5,499 nucleotides of DNA from Zoogloeaceae bacterium (GTDB taxonomy: Bacteria > Pseudomonadota > Gammaproteobacteria > Burkholderiales > Rhodocyclaceae). The position numbers were made by a program, and so were the translations under genes. Shown here one piece after another: positions 1 to 5,499 of this stretch. Each line of letters begins with the position of its first letter. Position 1 is the first letter of the stretch. The stretch lies in the NCBI GenBank assembly GCA_031274855.1, contig JAISPO010000186.1, positions 1 through 5,499 on the forward strand, read 5' to 3'. The notes under the pieces are model-generated. The model had not been told where the DNA came from and ran no database searches. It worked only from the letters and a program-made list of their open reading frames with translations.

Positions 1-1443
1 GAGGTGACAGTCGAAGTTCATCTGGCAGCCGGATTGCCTTCGTTCACGCTGGTGGGCCTGCCCGAAGCCGAAGTGAAAGAGGCGCGTGACCGCGTGCGCG
101 CGGCCATACAGAATTCCCGTTTTGAATTTCCGGCGCGCCGGATCACGGTCAATCTCGCGCCTGCCGACTTGCCCAAGGAGTCGGGCCGCTTCGATCTGGC
201 GATTGCGCTGGGCATTCTCATTGCGTCCGGTCAGGTGAAGGGCGGCGGTCTGGATCGCTGCGAGTTCGCCGGTGAGCTTTCCCTTTCGGGCGAGTTGCGG
301 CCGATTCGCGGCGCGTTGGCGATGTGCGCCGCGGCTACGGGTACAGGACGCGATTTCTGCCTGCCGGCGGCGAATGCGCCCGAGGCGGCGCTGGTGCGTT
401 CCGCGACCATTCTTCCGGCGCGAACCTTGCTGGAAGTTTGCGCTCATCTTCTCGGCAGCGCGCCGATTGCGCCGCTGGCGACCGGCAGTACACCGCCACA
501 GCAGGCTGTCGACAAGCTCCCCGATCTTGCCGATGTCAAAGGGCAGATTCCAGCCAAGCGGGCGCTGGAACTGGCAGCGGCGGGCGGTCACAGTCTGTTG
601 CTCTCCGGCCCGCCGGGGACGGGTAAGTCCATGCTGGCGCAGCGGCTGCCGGGCATTCTGCCGCCGATGACAGAAACCGAGGCCATCGAAAGCGCGGCAG
701 TGTTGTCGGTCGCAGGCCGCTTCGACGCGGAGCATTTCGGCCAGCGCCCTTATATCGCCCCGCATCATTCGGCTTCGGTGGCCGCGCTGGTGGGCGGCGG
801 TGGGGTGCCGCGCCCGGGCGAGATTTCGCTCGCCCATCACGGCGTGCTGTTTCTGGACGAGTTGCCGGAGTTCTCCCGCAACGTGCTGGAATCGCTGCGC
901 GAGCCGCTGGAAACCGGCCACATCCGCGTTGCCCGCGCGGCGCGGCGCGTCGAGTTTCCGGCGCGTTTCCAGTTGATCGCGGCAATGAATCCCTGCCCCT
1001 GCGGGTTTCTCGGCGAGCCGCGCTGCCGCTGCACGCCGGATCAGGTCGCCAAATATCGCGCCAAACTTTCCGGCCCCTTCCTCGACCGCATCGACCTGTT
1101 GATCGCCGTGCCTGCCGTGCCGGAGGCCGATCTCGCCGCGCGTGGCGGCGGCGAACGTTCGGCTGTTGTGCGCGAGCGCGTCATCCATGCGCGTGAGGCG
1201 CAAATCGCCCGTCAGGGCAAATCGAACGCGCTGCTGGCGGCAGATGAAATCGACCGCCACTGCCTGCCGGACAACGCCGGTGCCCAACTGCTCAAGCAGG
1301 CCATGGCGCGGCTGGATCTTTCCGCGCGGGCGTATCACCGCATTCTCAAGGTCGCGCGTACTGTCGCCGATCTCGCCGATGCCGCGCAAATCGGCGGCCC
1401 CCACGTCGCCGAGGCGATTCATTACCGGCGCGGCTTCAACTGA
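1..1443 (+). CDS. comM: ComM/YifB family Mg-chelatase-like AAA+ ATPase (5' partial)
   Basis: The frame is open from the first base and stops with TGA at 1441-1443. The GTG at 4 is not the true start: family members carry about 17 more residues before the VEVHL-like segment, so the gene begins upstream. Numbering residues from that GTG, residues 1 to about 150 form the ChlI/Lon-protease-like N-terminal domain, including the conserved NLAPADLPK stretch. The AAA+ core follows, with Walker A GPPGTGKS at 202-209, Walker B VLFLDE at 281-286, a paired CxC cluster (C331, C333, C341, C343) and the FLDRIDL segment with R362 as a candidate arginine finger or sensor. The C-terminal Mg-chelatase-type helical domain ends in ADLADAAQI and EAIHYR. 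In Vibrio cholerae, ComM is a hexameric helicase that promotes branch migration of incoming DNA during natural transformation. That role here is inferred from family membership, since YifB homologues also occur in bacteria not known to be competent. I251 replaces an Arg usual in the family's PFRAPHH motif. The identity is secure; the in vivo role is less so. Confidence 0.95.
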   Translation, partial: EVTVEVHLAAGLPSFTLVGLPEAEVKEARDRVRAAIQNSRFEFPARRITVNLAPADLPKESGRFDLAIALGILIASGQVKGGGLDRCEFAGELSLSGELRPIRGALAMCAAATGTGRDFCLPAANAPEAALVRSATILPARTLLEVCAHLLGSAPIAPLATGSTPPQQAVDKLPDLADVKGQIPAKRALELAAAGGHSLLLSGPPGTGKSMLAQRLPGILPPMTETEAIESAAVLSVAGRFDAEHFGQRPYIAPHHSASVAALVGGGGVPRPGEISLAHHGVLFLDELPEFSRNVLESLREPLETGHIRVARAARRVEFPARFQLIAAMNPCPCGFLGEPRCRCTPDQVAKYRAKLSGPFLDRIDLLIAVPAVPEADLAARGGGERSAVVRERVIHAREAQIARQGKSNALLAADEIDRHCLPDNAGAQLLKQAMARLDLSARAYHRILKVARTVADLADAAQIGGPHVAEAIHYRRGFN

Positions 1444-1451
1444 CCGGAACA

Positions 1452-2636
1452 ATGAACAAGCCCTCGCTTGGCCTGACCATGCTGCTGACGGCCCTGACCA
1501 TCGTCGGGCCGTTCTCGGTCGATACCTACCTGCCGGCCTTCCCAAGCATCGCCGCAGGATTGGGGGCGACGCCCGATCAGCTCCAGCAGACACTTTCGCT
1601 CTATCTGGCGGCCTTCGCCTTCATGACGCTCTGGCACGGCGCGCTGGCCGATGCGCTTGGGCGCAGAGCGGTACTGCTCACGTCGCTGGCGCTTTACGCG
1701 GCCGCTTCGCTGTTTTGCGCGTTGGCGCCGACCATCGAAATGCTGCTGGCCGGACGGATATTGCAGGGGCTTTCCGCGGGCGCCGGTATGGTGGTATCGC
1801 GTGCCGTCATCCGCGATCTCTATGAAGGGCCGGAAGCGCATCGTTTGATTGCCCACGTCGGCATGATGTTTGCCGCCGGGCCGGTGGCCGCGCCGCTGGC
1901 CGGTGGCTTCATTCTGGCTTTCTTTGAGTGGCACGCGATATTCGTTTTTCTGGCGCTGCTCGGCGTTGCGCTATTTGCCGCCGTCTGGTTCGCGCTGCCC
2001 GAAACGCTGCCGGTGGAGCGGCGGCAAAGCCTGCATCCCGTATCGCTGGGACGCGCTTATCTTCAGGTGTTTTCCAGTCCGCGCTTTCTTGGGCTGGCAG
2101 GCGCGATTGCCTTCAATTTTGGCGGCCTCCTCGTCTATGTGATGTCTGCGCCCAAGTTTCTGATTGAGCATCTGGGCGTATCGCCGCAAGGTTTCGTCTG
2201 GCTTTTCGGCCCGGCCATGATCGGTATGCTGGGCGGCAATTATCTCTCGGCGCGTTTGGCCGGACGAACTCATACGTACCGCACGGTTGCGCTGGGTTAC
2301 ATGGTGATGGCCGCCGGCGCGGCGCTGAATCTCGCCCTGAATGTGTGGACGCCCGCCCAACTGCCTTGGGCTGTGTTGCCCCTGTCCATCTACGTTTTCG
2401 GCGTTTCCCTCGGCGTGCCGGTGCTCAGTTTGAGCATCATGGACCTGTTTCCCGAGCGGCGCGGGCTGGCATCGAGTTGTCAAGGCGCGGCCCAAACCGC
2501 GATCACCGCCATGGTGGCGTCAGTGATCGCCCCCCTGTTCTGGGGCTCAACTTTATCGCTTGCCGTCGCCATGACACTGTTCCTGGCGCTTGGTTTTGTT
2601 GCTTTCCAGTTGACCCAGTTTCGAGTTGTTGAGTGA
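1452..2636 (+). CDS. Bcr/CflA family multidrug efflux MFS transporter
   Basis: This complete 394-residue protein has the usual family length. It is very hydrophobic, with about 12 predicted membrane helices, roughly at 7-29, 45-62, 73-91, 97-117, 132-155, 160-181, 212-232, 245-265, 275-295, 305-325, 339-363 and 367-388. Family marks are the DTYLPAFPSI segment ending helix 1 (D24), MFS motif A in the 2-3 loop (GALADALGRRAVLL, 63-76), a motif B-like GRILQG with R102, the Bcr/CflA-type SRAVIRDLY at 116-124, and a Gly/Pro-rich motif C-like stretch at 137-152. Members are inner-membrane proton antiporters exporting drugs such as bicyclomycin or chloramphenicol, and some export cysteine or other metabolites. 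The substrate cannot be read from sequence. The ATG at 1452 lies 8 bases after the comM stop, and no start codon precedes it in frame after that stop. The only SD-like bases (GGA at 1446-1448) sit too close to the ATG, so coupling to comM translation is likely. The stop is TGA at 2634-2636. No frameshift or missing motif was seen. Confidence 0.93.
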   Translation: MNKPSLGLTMLLTALTIVGPFSVDTYLPAFPSIAAGLGATPDQLQQTLSLYLAAFAFMTLWHGALADALGRRAVLLTSLALYAAASLFCALAPTIEMLLAGRILQGLSAGAGMVVSRAVIRDLYEGPEAHRLIAHVGMMFAAGPVAAPLAGGFILAFFEWHAIFVFLALLGVALFAAVWFALPETLPVERRQSLHPVSLGRAYLQVFSSPRFLGLAGAIAFNFGGLLVYVMSAPKFLIEHLGVSPQGFVWLFGPAMIGMLGGNYLSARLAGRTHTYRTVALGYMVMAAGAALNLALNVWTPAQLPWAVLPLSIYVFGVSLGVPVLSLSIMDLFPERRGLASSCQGAAQTAITAMVASVIAPLFWGSTLSLAVAMTLFLALGFVAFQLTQFRVVE

Positions 2637-2656
2637 GCAAGTCGATTATAGCCGCG

Positions 2657-2665
2657 TGCTAAAAT
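2657..2665 (+). promoter_or_regulatory. Candidate extended -10 promoter element for metH
   Basis: The gap before metH contains TGC followed by TAAAAT (TG at 2657-2658, hexamer at 2660-2665). This fits the sigma-70 extended -10 pattern TGnTATAAT with one mismatch in the hexamer. No good -35 hexamer lies 16-18 bases upstream: TTGAGT at 2629-2634 would leave a 25-base spacer, which is too long. Extended -10 promoters can work without a strong -35. Transcription would begin near 2672, giving a leader of about 27 bases. This is a by-eye match in an AT-richer gap and may be chance. Confidence 0.3.
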
Positions 2666-2667
2666 CC

Positions 2668-2672
2668 AAGGA
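2668..2672 (+). promoter_or_regulatory. AAGGA purine tract, weak Shine-Dalgarno candidate for metH
   Basis: AAGGA at 2668-2672 is the best anti-SD match upstream of metH, but it lies 26 bases before the ATG, well beyond the usual 5-10. It could act only if the intervening bases fold; an AAGG/CCTT pairing (2668-2671 with 2682-2685) is possible but would hide the tract itself. If transcription starts from the extended -10 at 2657-2665, this tract would sit at or before the transcript's 5' end. I give it low weight. Confidence 0.12.
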
Positions 2673-2698
2673 AATTCAATACCTTCAGCCGATTCCCG

Positions 2699-5499
<2,801 letters not shown>

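Noticed and set aside
4..6. GTG at base 4 as the true start of the ComM gene
   Set aside because: The open frame continues upstream through base 1, and family members have about 17 further conserved residues before this point, so the gene is cut by the window edge.
1980..1989. GCCGTCTGG, resembling the Neisseria DNA uptake sequence GCCGTCTGAA, considered because comM is adjacent
   Set aside because: It matches only the first 8 of 10 bases, occurs once, and is explained by the Ala-Val-Trp codons of the transporter. Real uptake sequences recur and match in full.
1971..2495. Minus-strand open frames opposite the transporter (1971-2495 and 1422-1934)
   Set aside because: They have Arg/Gln/His-rich low-quality translations, no recognisable motif and no separate promoter or ribosome site. 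The plus-strand transporter accounts for the region fully.
2649..2661. TAGC-CGCGT-GCTA inverted repeat after the transporter as a possible terminator
   Set aside because: The stem is only 4 pairs with a 5-base loop, and it is followed by A residues, not a T tract. It is too weak for an intrinsic terminator on either strand, and it overlaps the -10 candidate.
2668..2689. Possible MetR operator before metH (TGAA-N5-TTCA type)
   Set aside because: The gap has TTCA copies at 2675-2678 and 2684-2687, but in direct orientation, so the dyad that MetR sites require is absent.

Overview
The window looks like an ordinary chromosomal segment of a GC-rich proteobacterium. It holds three plus-strand genes: the 3' part of a ComM/YifB-type AAA+ ATPase gene, a complete Bcr/CflA-type MFS efflux transporter gene, and the 5' three quarters of a cobalamin-dependent methionine synthase gene (metH). 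The MetH reading frame follows E. coli MetH closely, as remembered, through four domains. Together with the high G+C and strong preference for G or C at third codon positions, this suggests a beta- or gammaproteobacterium. A betaproteobacterium is my guess, but the window carries no taxonomic marker that settles it.

Layout: comM runs off the left edge and lacks about 17 N-terminal residues. It ends at 1443. The transporter begins 8 bases later, so the two are probably co-transcribed. A 62-base gap (2637-2698) separates the transporter from metH. The gap holds a plausible extended -10 element and a short purine tract, but no convincing terminator and no room for a riboswitch. metH begins at a tandem ATG-ATG and runs off the right edge just as its C-terminal AdoMet-binding reactivation domain should begin. 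Apart from the 8-base and 62-base gaps, the whole window is coding.

The three products have no evident joint function: DNA branch migration during natural transformation, small-molecule efflux, and methionine/folate metabolism. I found no mobile element, CRISPR array, RNA gene, prophage remnant or repeat family, and I see no sign of an undescribed system. The points worth checking are modest: two unusual residues in otherwise conserved motifs (an Ile in ComM and a Cys in MetH), weak ribosome binding sites at both visible starts, and the metH promoter candidate.
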